A stretch of 64,000 nt of DNA, taken from NCBI RefSeq assembly GCF_945957265.1, contig NZ_CAMFKO010000007.1, positions 50,868-114,867 on the forward strand, read 5' to 3'. Shown one piece after another: positions 20,345-28,705 of this stretch; position 1 is the first letter of the stretch, and the number at the start of each line of letters is the position of its first letter. This stretch comes from an uncultured Dechloromonas sp. (GTDB taxonomy: Bacteria; Pseudomonadota; Gammaproteobacteria; Burkholderiales; Rhodocyclaceae). Under the pieces are notes generated by a model. The model was not told the DNA's origin. It did not search any database and was given only the letters and a program-made list of their open reading frames with translations. The position numbers were made by a program, and so were the translations under genes.

Positions 20345-21259
20345 ATGGGAATACACCATTTCACCCCGGGAACGACTTTGGAAAAATCGAACGCTTACGG
20401 TGCTGGCCTGGCGCTGATCGCGGCGCTCGGCTTTTCGCTGAAGGCCATTTTCATCAAGCTGGCCTACCCCTACGGCGTCGACGCGATCACCCTGCTCGCC
20501 CTGCGCATGGGCTTCGCGCTGCCGGTTTTCCTGTGGGTCGGGCTGGCCGGCCAGAAGGCCGGCGGCAGCCTGACCCGCGACGACTGGATCAAGCTCGTGC
20601 TGCTCGGCTGCCTCGGCTATTACGGCGCCAGCATCCTCGATTTCTGGGGGCTGGAATACATCTCGGCCGGGCTCGAACGCCTGATCCTGTTCACCTACCC
20701 GACGCTGACCATCCTGATCGGCGTCCTCTTTCAGGGCAAGCCCTTCACCCGGCGCGAGGGCGTTGCGGTGGCGCTGTGCTACACCGGCATCGGCCTCGCC
20801 TTCGTGCACGACCTCAATTTCGGCGACACGCGCAGCGTGCTGATCGGGGGCGGCCTGGTCTTCGGCTCCAGCGTTTCCTATGCGCTGTACCTGTCGGGCA
20901 GCGGCGCGATGATCGCCCGCCTCGGCGCCATGCGCTTCTCGGCGCTGGCCATGCTGGTGTCGTCGGCCGTCACGCTGCTCCATTTCACGATCGCCCAGCC
21001 GTTCTCCGCCTTCATCCAGCCCCTGCCGGTCTATGGCTGGGGACTGGCCATGGCCCTGTTTTCGACCGTCGTGCCGGTATTCGCCCAGTCGGCGGCGATC
21101 CGCCGCATCGGCGCCGGGCGCTCCGCGCTGTTCGGCATGATCGGCCCCATCCTCACCATCGGCGTCGCCTGGTGGCTGCTCGGCGAGCGCATTTCCGCCG
21201 CGCAGAGCGCCGGCGCCGTCTTTGTTGTCATCGGCATCCTGATCGTCAGCCGCAAGTAA
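20345..21259 (+). CDS. EamA/DMT-family exporter, divergent from LysR gene
   Basis: 304 aa, ten hydrophobic helices (first GAGLALIAALGFSLKAIFIKL). The start is fixed by GGAGG at 20335-20339, 5 nt before ATG 20345; a longer in-frame ATG at 20318 lacks such a site. LysR-divergent EamA exporters often remove the metabolite that the LysR protein senses; the compound cannot be inferred. It is followed after 23 bp by the PTS genes, which may share transcription. Confidence 0.87.
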   Translation: MGIHHFTPGTTLEKSNAYGAGLALIAALGFSLKAIFIKLAYPYGVDAITLLALRMGFALPVFLWVGLAGQKAGGSLTRDDWIKLVLLGCLGYYGASILDFWGLEYISAGLERLILFTYPTLTILIGVLFQGKPFTRREGVAVALCYTGIGLAFVHDLNFGDTRSVLIGGGLVFGSSVSYALYLSGSGAMIARLGAMRFSALAMLVSSAVTLLHFTIAQPFSAFIQPLPVYGWGLAMALFSTVVPVFAQSAAIRRIGAGRSALFGMIGPILTIGVAWWLLGERISAAQSAGAVFVVIGILIVSRK

Positions 21260-21282
21260 TAGCTTCGGTTAGAATCCGGAGC

Positions 21283-21672
21283 ATGATCGGCATTCTTCTC
21301 ATCACGCATGGAAGCTATGGCGAGGCGCTCGTCCAGAACGCCTGCCACGTGCTGAACAAGCGCCCGCTGCAACTGAACCAGCTCGGCCTCTCCGCGCAGG
21401 ACGACCCGCTCGACCTGCTGCCGCTGGCCCGCCAGATGCTGCACCTGGTCGATAACGGCCGGGGCGTGCTGGTCCTCACCGACATCTTCGGCGCCTCGCC
21501 GGCCAACCTCGCCCTCAAGCTGCTCGAACCGGGCCGCATCGAAGGCCTGGCCGGCGCCAACCTGCCCATGCTGCTGCGCGCCCTGAACTATCGCGACAAG
21601 GACATGGAGACGCTGCTCATCCGCGCCCGCGATGGCGGCCGCGACGGCATCCTCAACATGCAAAACCACTAA
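21283..21672 (+). CDS. PTS EIIA component, mannose family
   Basis: 129 aa. The phosphorylatable His is H9 in IGILLITHGSYGEAL, and LVLTDIFGASPANLA is the second conserved block. With HPr and EI alongside but no sugar permease, it probably belongs to a regulatory PTS, where EIIA relays phosphorylation state rather than transporting sugar. It starts 23 bp after the exporter gene and 13 bp before ptsH. Confidence 0.92.
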   Translation: MIGILLITHGSYGEALVQNACHVLNKRPLQLNQLGLSAQDDPLDLLPLARQMLHLVDNGRGVLVLTDIFGASPANLALKLLEPGRIEGLAGANLPMLLRALNYRDKDMETLLIRARDGGRDGILNMQNH

Positions 21673-21685
21673 CCGGAAACGATTC

Positions 21686-21955
21686 ATGCTGACCCAGGAA
21701 ACCGAAATCATCAACAAGCTTGGCCTGCATGCCCGCGCCTCCGCCAAGCTGACCCAGCTCGCCGGCAAGTACAAGTGCGAGGTGTGGATGAGCAAGGGCG
21801 CACGCCGCATCAACGCCAAGAGCATCATGGGCGTGATGATGCTGGCGGCCGGCAAGGGCTCGAAAGTGACCCTGGAAACCGACGGCGCCGACGAAGCCGA
21901 GGCGATGGAGGCCCTGCTCGCGCTGATCGCCGACTATTTCGGCGAAGGAGAATAA
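21686..21955 (+). CDS. ptsH: HPr phosphocarrier protein
   Basis: 89 aa. H15 (LGLHARASAKL) is the EI phosphorylation site; S46 (INAKSIMGVMML) sits at the regulatory serine position. Accepts phosphate from EI and passes it to EIIA. Lies between EIIA-Man and ptsI, 5 bp from ptsI. Confidence 0.96.
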   Translation: MLTQETEIINKLGLHARASAKLTQLAGKYKCEVWMSKGARRINAKSIMGVMMLAAGKGSKVTLETDGADEAEAMEALLALIADYFGEGE

Positions 21956-21960
21956 GCCCT

Positions 21961-23703
21961 ATGAGCTTCACGCTACACGGCCTGGGCGTTTCCGGCGGCA
22001 TCGCCATCGGGCGGGCCATGCTGATGTCGCACGCAACCCTGGAGGTTGCCCACCTGACGCTGGCGCCGCGCCTGATCGACAAGGAAATCGAGCGCTTCGA
22101 CACCGCCATCAAGGCGGTCAAGGACGAACTGATCCTGATGAAGGAAAACACCGAGCACGCGCCGGCCGAGCTCAATGCCTTCATCGACATCCACACCATG
22201 TTCCTGGAAGACCCGGAACTGGCCGAAAAGCCGCGCGACATCATCCGCGAGCGGCGCTGCAACGCCGAATGGGCGCTGGTCCAGCAGATGGAGCACCTGG
22301 TCGACCAGTTCGACCAGTTCGAGGACACCTACCTGCGCGAACGCAAGTTCGACGTGGTGCAGGTCGTCGAGCGCGTGGTCAAGGAACTGCTTGGCCACCC
22401 CGGCCGGGCGGCGCTGAAGAATGCGCGGAAATCCAAGGAAGAAAGCCTGATCGTCGTCGCCCACGACCTGTCGCCGGCCGACACCATCGCCTTCAAGGAA
22501 CACCGCTTCGCCTCGTTCATCACCGATGTCGGCGGCGCCACCTCGCACACCGCCATCCTCGCCCGCTCGATGGCGATCCCCGCCGTGCTCGGCCTGGAGA
22601 ACGCCCGCGGCCTGATCCGCGATGGCGAACTGCTCATCGTCGACGGCCTGCGCGGCGTCGTCATCGTCAATCCCGACCAGCGCATCCTCGACGAGTACCA
22701 GCTGCGCAAGGAACAGATCGAGCTGGAGAAATCCAAGCTCAGGCGCCTGAAGACAGCCAAATCGGAGACAATCGACGGCGTCGAGGTGCAATTGTTCGCC
22801 AATATCGAGCTGCCGGGCGACGTGCCGGTTTCCCTCGACTGCGGCGCCGAAGGCATCGGCCTGTTCCGTACCGAATTCCTCTTCCTCGACCGCGGCGACA
22901 TGCCCGACGAGCAGGAACAATACGAAGCCTACAAGAAGGTGGTCAAGGGCATGGGCGGACGCCCGGTCACCATCCGCACCTTCGACCTCGGGGCGGACAA
23001 GGACATGAACCCCAACGCCTCCGCTGGCGACCGGGTCAAGACCAACCCGGCCCTCGGCCGCCGTGCCATCCGCCTGTCGCTGGCCGAGCCGCGCATGTTC
23101 CAGACCCAGCTGCGGGCCATCCTGCGCGCCTCGAAGCACGGCCCGATCAAGCTGCTCATCCCGATGCTGGCGCATGCCCACGAAATCGACCAGACGCTGG
23201 CCGCGCTGGAGCAGGCCAAGTCCAGCCTGCGCGGCGAGAAGGCGGCTTTCGACGAAAACATCGAAGTCGGCGGCATGATCGAGATTCCCGCCGCCGCGCT
23301 GGCCGTCGGCCTGTTCCTGCGCCGCCTCGACTTCCTCTCCATCGGCACCAACGACCTGATCCAGTACACGCTGGCCATCGACCGCACCGACGAGCAGGTG
23401 GCCGCCCTCTACGACCCGCTGCACCCGGCGGTGCTGATGCTGATCGCCCATACCCTGGCCAGCGCCGAGAAGGTCAATATCCCGGTCTCGGTATGCGGCG
23501 AAATGGCCGGCGACCCGGAACTGACCCGCCTGCTGCTCGGCATGGGCCTGCGCATCTTCTCGATGCACCCGTCGCAGATCCTGAAGGTCAAGCAGCACGT
23601 GCTGAAATCGGAGGTCAACGACCTCGCCCCCAACGTCCGCAAGATCCTGCGCCTGGACGAACCGGGCAAGCTGCGCGAGGCGCTGGAAAAGCTCAACGCC
23701 TGA
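21961..23703 (+). CDS. ptsI: PTS Enzyme I (PEP-protein phosphotransferase)
   Basis: 580 aa. Transfers phosphate from PEP to HPr. The phospho-His is H196 in the swivel domain (VGGATSHTAILARSM). The PEP-binding barrel follows with EGIGLFRTEFLFL, and near the C-terminus FLSIGTNDLIQYTLAIDR and PVSVCGEMAGDP with the catalytic Cys. Full-length. ATG 21961 begins the standard N-terminus. Confidence 0.97.
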   Translation: MSFTLHGLGVSGGIAIGRAMLMSHATLEVAHLTLAPRLIDKEIERFDTAIKAVKDELILMKENTEHAPAELNAFIDIHTMFLEDPELAEKPRDIIRERRCNAEWALVQQMEHLVDQFDQFEDTYLRERKFDVVQVVERVVKELLGHPGRAALKNARKSKEESLIVVAHDLSPADTIAFKEHRFASFITDVGGATSHTAILARSMAIPAVLGLENARGLIRDGELLIVDGLRGVVIVNPDQRILDEYQLRKEQIELEKSKLRRLKTAKSETIDGVEVQLFANIELPGDVPVSLDCGAEGIGLFRTEFLFLDRGDMPDEQEQYEAYKKVVKGMGGRPVTIRTFDLGADKDMNPNASAGDRVKTNPALGRRAIRLSLAEPRMFQTQLRAILRASKHGPIKLLIPMLAHAHEIDQTLAALEQAKSSLRGEKAAFDENIEVGGMIEIPAAALAVGLFLRRLDFLSIGTNDLIQYTLAIDRTDEQVAALYDPLHPAVLMLIAHTLASAEKVNIPVSVCGEMAGDPELTRLLLGMGLRIFSMHPSQILKVKQHVLKSEVNDLAPNVRKILRLDEPGKLREALEKLNA

Positions 23704-23731
23704 GCGCGCCGCCGCCGTAAGAACAACATAG

Positions 23732-23764
23732 ATCGCCGTGCGACCTTTTGTCGCGCGGCGATTT
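23732..23764 (+). terminator. Terminator after ptsI
   Basis: A 13-bp stem with one mismatch (ATCGCCGTGCGAC / GTCGCGCGGCGAT) and a 5-nt loop lies 28 bp past the ptsI stop. The T-run is short (TT), so termination may be partial. Confidence 0.6.
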
Positions 23765-23839
23765 GCCACATTCCCCATTCCCCGATCAAAGCGGAAAATC
23801 AGGCTCCGCTTAAATACCAATAAAATCAGGGAGAACCAC

Positions 23840-26110
23840 ATGGGGTATCAACTCCGTCCATTGGCGAGCGCCGTTGCGCTTGCCTGTTCCGTCATGACCT
23901 GGTCACAGGCCCATGCCCAGACGACGCTCAACGAAGTCGTCGTCAACGCCGGCAAGATTCGCGACGCGGCCACGCCACAGCAGATCGGCGCGGCGGAAAT
24001 CGCCGCCCAGCACGCCATCACCCGCGATACCGCGGCGCTGCTGCGCGACGTGCCGGGCGTCAGCCTCTACGGCGCCGGCGGCGTTTCCAGCCTGCCGGTC
24101 ATCCACGGCCTGGCCGATGATCGCCTGCGCATCACCGTCGACGGCATGGACTTCATCGCCTCCTGCCCCAACCACATGAACCCGCCGCTGTCCTACCTGG
24201 ACCCGAGCAACGTCGCCAGGATCAAGGTCTTCGCCGGCATCGCGCCGGTCAGCGTGGGCGGCGACAGCATCGGCGGCGCCATCGTCGCCGAAACCGCCCC
24301 GCCGCAGTTTGCCGCGCCGGGGCAGGGCACGCTGGCCAAGGGCGAGATCGGCGCCTTCGCCCGCAGCAACAACAACGCCATCGGCGGCAACCTGGCGGCG
24401 ACGCTGGCCACCGAAAGCCTCAGCATCAGCTACACCGGTGCGCTGGCCAAGGCCGACAACTACAAGGCAGGGGGGAATTTCCGGCAGAACACGACGAGCG
24501 GCCGCATCGGCCACAGCGTGGCGCTCGACGAAGTCGGCTCCACCGCCTACGAAAGCCGCACCCATACCCTCGGTTTCGCCATGCGCGGCGGCAACCACCT
24601 GGTCGAAGCCAAGTTCGGCTACCAGGACGTTCCCTACCAGCTCTATCCCAACCAGCGCATGGACATGCTCGACAACGAGCAGAAACGCGTCAACCTGCGT
24701 TACCTCGGCCAATTCGACTGGGGCATGTTCGAGGCGCGGGCCTACCATGAGCGCGTCGACCATTTCATGGATTTCGGCGCCGACAAGCGGATCTGGTACG
24801 GCGCGTCGTCAGGCAGCGGGGCGAACGGCTCACCGTGTTCGCCGATCAGCAGCACCTGCGCCTATGGCATGCCGATGTACTCCGCCGGGCGGACGACCGG
24901 CATCAACCTCAAGGGCGATATCGAACTTGGCCAGGGCGACCTGCTGCGCCTCGGCGCCATCTACCAGCACTACACGCTGAACGACTGGTGGCCGCCTTCC
25001 GGCTCCGGCATGTGGCCGGGCACCTTCGACAACATCAACAACGGCAAGCGCAATCGCATGGGCATCTTCTCCGAATGGGAGAAGCGCTTCGGGCCGCAAT
25101 GGACCACCCTGCTCGGTGCCCGCTACGAGCGGGTCGAAACCGATGCCGGCAACATTCACGGCTACGGCACGGCCATGGGCAACCAGCTGGTCGATACCGC
25201 CGCCTTCAACAACCGCAGCCACAGCCGTACCGACAACAACATCGACCTGACCGCACTCGCCCGCTACACCCCCAGCCAGAGCGCCGACATCGAGTTCGGC
25301 CTGGCCCGCAAGGTCCGCTCGCCCAACCTCTACGAGCGCTACACGTGGTCCACCTGGAGCATGGCCGCGGTCATGAACAACTTTGTCGGCGACGGCAACG
25401 GCTACATCGGCAACATCGACCTGAAGCCGGAGAAAGCCTATACCGCCTCCTTCACCTTCGACTGGCATGCCGCCGACCGGCGTTGGGAACTCAAGGCCAC
25501 GCCGTACTACACCCACGTCGACGACTACATCGACGCCGTCCGCTGTTCCGCCGGCTCGGCCTGCACGGCAGCCAACGCCAGCACCCGCAACCAGTTCGTG
25601 GTGCTGCAGTACGCCAACCAGTCCGCCCGCCTGTACGGCCTCGACCTCTCGGGTCGCGCCCCGCTGGCCAGGACCGGCCTGGGCGAGTTCGGCATCAAGG
25701 GCCTGGTCAATTACACCCGGGGCGAAAATCGCGATACCGGCGACAACCTGTACAACATCATGCCGCTCAACGGCAAATTCAGCCTGACCCACCAGTCGGG
25801 CGGCTGGGCCAACGCCATCGAGTTCGTCGGCGTCCAGGGCAAGCAGGACGTATCGGGCGCCCGCAACGAAATCACCACGGCCGGCTATGGCCTGACCCAC
25901 TTGCGCGGCAGCTACTCGTGGAAGAACGTTCGTGTCGATTTCGGCGTCGAGAACCTGTTCGACCGCTACTACGCCCTGCCGACTGGCGGCGCCTATACCG
26001 GCCAGGGCCGGACGATGAGCCTCAACCCGGCCGATGGCACGATGCCCTGGGGCATCGCCGTGCCGGGCATGGGCCGCTCGTTCTACGCCGGCCTCAACCT
26101 GAAGTTCTAG
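23840..26110 (+). CDS. OprC/NosA-type copper TonB-dependent receptor
   Basis: 756 aa outer-membrane receptor. Signal peptide to about AHA (residue 26), TonB box-like TTLNEVVVNAG, plug domain (about 40-165) and a 22-strand barrel ending in Phe (GLNLKF). The plug contains CPNHM (C109...M113) and the barrel HFM (H308, M310), matching the CxxxM-HxM copper site described for Pseudomonas OprC. In denitrifiers the homologue NosA supports copper supply to N2O reductase. A Crp/Fnr gene and tonB-exbB-exbD follow, consistent with a copper-uptake unit. Confidence 0.85.
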   Translation: MGYQLRPLASAVALACSVMTWSQAHAQTTLNEVVVNAGKIRDAATPQQIGAAEIAAQHAITRDTAALLRDVPGVSLYGAGGVSSLPVIHGLADDRLRITVDGMDFIASCPNHMNPPLSYLDPSNVARIKVFAGIAPVSVGGDSIGGAIVAETAPPQFAAPGQGTLAKGEIGAFARSNNNAIGGNLAATLATESLSISYTGALAKADNYKAGGNFRQNTTSGRIGHSVALDEVGSTAYESRTHTLGFAMRGGNHLVEAKFGYQDVPYQLYPNQRMDMLDNEQKRVNLRYLGQFDWGMFEARAYHERVDHFMDFGADKRIWYGASSGSGANGSPCSPISSTCAYGMPMYSAGRTTGINLKGDIELGQGDLLRLGAIYQHYTLNDWWPPSGSGMWPGTFDNINNGKRNRMGIFSEWEKRFGPQWTTLLGARYERVETDAGNIHGYGTAMGNQLVDTAAFNNRSHSRTDNNIDLTALARYTPSQSADIEFGLARKVRSPNLYERYTWSTWSMAAVMNNFVGDGNGYIGNIDLKPEKAYTASFTFDWHAADRRWELKATPYYTHVDDYIDAVRCSAGSACTAANASTRNQFVVLQYANQSARLYGLDLSGRAPLARTGLGEFGIKGLVNYTRGENRDTGDNLYNIMPLNGKFSLTHQSGGWANAIEFVGVQGKQDVSGARNEITTAGYGLTHLRGSYSWKNVRVDFGVENLFDRYYALPTGGAYTGQGRTMSLNPADGTMPWGIAVPGMGRSFYAGLNLKF

Positions 26111-26131
26111 GCCTTAGCCTGCACCGGACAA

Positions 26132-26156
26132 CCCCGGCCCGGTGCCGGGGTTTTTT
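26132..26156 (+). terminator. Terminator after copper receptor
   Basis: Stem CCCCGGC / GCCGGGG with loop CCGGT is followed by six T residues, 22 bp past the receptor stop and 23 bp before the Crp/Fnr start. It separates the receptor from the regulator. Confidence 0.85.
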
Positions 26157-26178
26157 CCATCCAGATCGGAGATTTTGC

Positions 26179-26727
26179 ATGTCGCGCCAGCCCCGCACCA
26201 CCGATCCCGGAACCGAGATCCATGCCGCCGGCAGCGCAGGCAAGGCATGGCGGCTTGCCGAAGGGGTGGTCCGTTTCGACAGCGTCGCGGCCGATGGGCA
26301 CGCCAGCTTCGCCAGCCTGGCCATCGCCGGCGACATCATCGGCTGCGAAACCCTGCTCTTCGGCTGCTACACCTTCCGGGCCAGCGCGCTGACCCACTGC
26401 CGTCTCGATCCCTGGCCGGAGGGAGGCGTCGCCGACAACTCGACCCTGCTCGCGTCGTTGCACAGGGCGCAACAGCGGGCCGCCGACCTGCTGGCGCTGC
26501 GCGGCGGCCAGGCCAGCGCGCGCGTCCTCGGGCTGATCCGCCTGCTCACCGACCGCAGCGGCCGCGTCGTGCTGCCCATGCGCCAGGAGATCGCCGACAT
26601 CACCGACCTGCGCTTCGAAACCATTTCCCGCATCGTCAAGCAACTCGAACGCGACCGGGTCATTCGCCCCATACGCCTCGACGGCGTTCACGCCACGCGC
26701 AGTTTCGCGCTGGCCAGCCCGCGCTAA
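26179..26727 (+). CDS. Crp/Fnr-family regulator, short form
   Basis: 182 aa, shorter than the usual about 230. The sensory barrel is missing its first strands and starts near AWRLAEGVVRFDS; the dimerisation helix and winged helix are complete. The recognition helix reads RFETISRIVKQLE, with the E-xx-S-R set that in FNR reads TTGAT half-sites. There is no N-terminal four-Cys cluster, so oxygen sensing by Fe-S is unlikely; NO/haem sensing (DNR-like) is possible. A perfect TTGAT-N4-ATCAA box precedes tonB nearby. Convergent, 4-bp overlap with exbD. Confidence 0.8.
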   Translation: MSRQPRTTDPGTEIHAAGSAGKAWRLAEGVVRFDSVAADGHASFASLAIAGDIIGCETLLFGCYTFRASALTHCRLDPWPEGGVADNSTLLASLHRAQQRAADLLALRGGQASARVLGLIRLLTDRSGRVVLPMRQEIADITDLRFETISRIVKQLERDRVIRPIRLDGVHATRSFALASPR

Positions 26728-27134
26728 CGCGCCGGCTCGGTCAGAAAGGCGATCTTGACGATGCTGGCCCGCTGGGCGGCGGCCATCACGTCGGCCACTT
26801 TCTCGTAGGCCACCTTGCGGTCGGCGCGCAGGTGCAATTCCGGCTGCCGGCTGCTGGCGGCAGCGAAGCGGGCATCCAGCGCATCGCGGGCAAGCGCTTC
26901 GCCATTCCAGAATATCCGTCCGTCGATGTCGATCGCCAGCTGGATCACCTCCGGCTTGTCGTCCAGCTTGGTGGCCGACACCTGGGGCAGGTCGATCGGC
27001 ACCGCCTGGTGGAACAGCGGCGCGGTGATGATGAAGATGACCAGCAGCACGAGCATCACGTCCACCAGCGGGGTGGTGTTGATTTCGGCCATCGGCTGGC
27101 CGGTGCCGCCTTCGTCGAAGCTTCCGAAAGCCAT
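26724..27134 (-). CDS. exbD: ExbD, TonB energy-transduction subunit
   Basis: 136 aa. One membrane helix with the conserved Asp ([19 protein letters not shown], about 25-43), then a periplasmic domain. Works with ExbB to couple proton flow to TonB. Downstream partner of exbB (2-bp gap). Distinct from tolR, so the Tol and Ton motors are separate here. Confidence 0.93.
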   Translation of the reverse strand: MAFGSFDEGGTGQPMAEINTTPLVDVMLVLLVIFIITAPLFHQAVPIDLPQVSATKLDDKPEVIQLAIDIDGRIFWNGEALARDALDARFAAASSRQPELHLRADRKVAYEKVADVMAAAQRASIVKIAFLTEPAR

Positions 27135-27136
27135 GA

Positions 27137-27871
<735 letters not shown>

Positions 27872-27888
27872 GGAATTTCCTTTTCGAA

Positions 27889-28563
27889 TCAGTCAAGCGC
27901 AAAGGCGATCGGAACGACCACCGACGAATCAAGCGGCTCGTCGCCGCGCCGGGCCGGGACAAAGCGCCAGCGCCCGACGGCGTCGATGGCCGCGGCGTCG
28001 AGACGCGGAAAGCCGCTCGACTTCGAGACGGCCACCTCGAGGGGGGCGCCCTGGGCACTGACGCGCACCTTCAGCAACACCTTGCCTTCCTCGTTCAAGC
28101 GGCGGGAAAGCGCCGGATAGACCGGTTTCGGGTTATGCAGGTAGTCGGCGTCGAAGCGGGCGGCCACGATGGCCACCACCGGGGCCGGCGCCGGCGGGGC
28201 GATGGGCTGCGGCGCCGGGGGAGCCGGCGGCTGGGGGGCCACGACAAAAGTGCTGGGGGCGGCCGGGGCGGCGGCAGCCAGAACCGGTTGCGGCGGCACA
28301 AGCGGCGGCTTGCGCAGCGGCGCCTTCGGCGGCGGGGGCGGCAAGGGCTTCGCCGCAGCCGGCGGTTCCTCGATCATGGGCAACAGGCGGACGCTGATGC
28401 TGGGCGGCAGCGAAATGAGCTCGTTCTTGACCGAAAGGAAGAGCAGGGCATAGGCCAGCACGACATGCAGCAGAACGACGGCGAGCAGGTTGACGGCCCG
28501 CTCGGCCGGCGAGGGATGACGCTCGGGCAGATCCAGTGGCGGCAAGACCATCGCGTTGCTCAT
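27889..28563 (-). CDS. tonB: TonB energy-transducing protein
   Basis: 224 aa. N-terminal membrane anchor (about 24-45, VNLLAVVLLHVVLAYALLFL), a Pro/Ala-rich periplasmic spacer (about 70-130) and the C-terminal TonB domain (YPALSRRLNEEGKVLLKVRVSAQG). Energises outer-membrane receptors, probably including the adjacent copper receptor. An FNR-type box ends only 5 bp upstream of ATG 28563, so a bound regulator would most likely block rather than activate from this site. Confidence 0.92.
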   Translation of the reverse strand: MSNAMVLPPLDLPERHPSPAERAVNLLAVVLLHVVLAYALLFLSVKNELISLPPSISVRLLPMIEEPPAAAKPLPPPPPKAPLRKPPLVPPQPVLAAAAPAAPSTFVVAPQPPAPPAPQPIAPPAPAPVVAIVAARFDADYLHNPKPVYPALSRRLNEEGKVLLKVRVSAQGAPLEVAVSKSSGFPRLDAAAIDAVGRWRFVPARRGDEPLDSSVVVPIAFALD

Positions 28564-28568
28564 AACCC

Positions 28569-28582
28569 TTGATTCATATCAA
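28569..28582. promoter_or_regulatory. Perfect FNR/DNR-type box upstream of tonB
   Basis: TTGATTCATATCAA matches TTGAT-N4-ATCAA exactly. It lies 5 bp before the tonB start codon and overlaps the ribosome-site region and any nearby -10. Recognition by the neighbouring Crp/Fnr protein is suggested by its E-xx-S-R recognition helix. Confidence 0.75.
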
Positions 28583-28705
28583 AACACACATAAAAAACAG
28601 GCACTTACATTACGGTCGATTGTAGTCGAGCGGCACTGCGTTGCCGATGCGGCATATTGTCGCAGATTGGCGCGCGCCCATCTCCGGCGCAGCGCGGCGA
28701 CGCGC

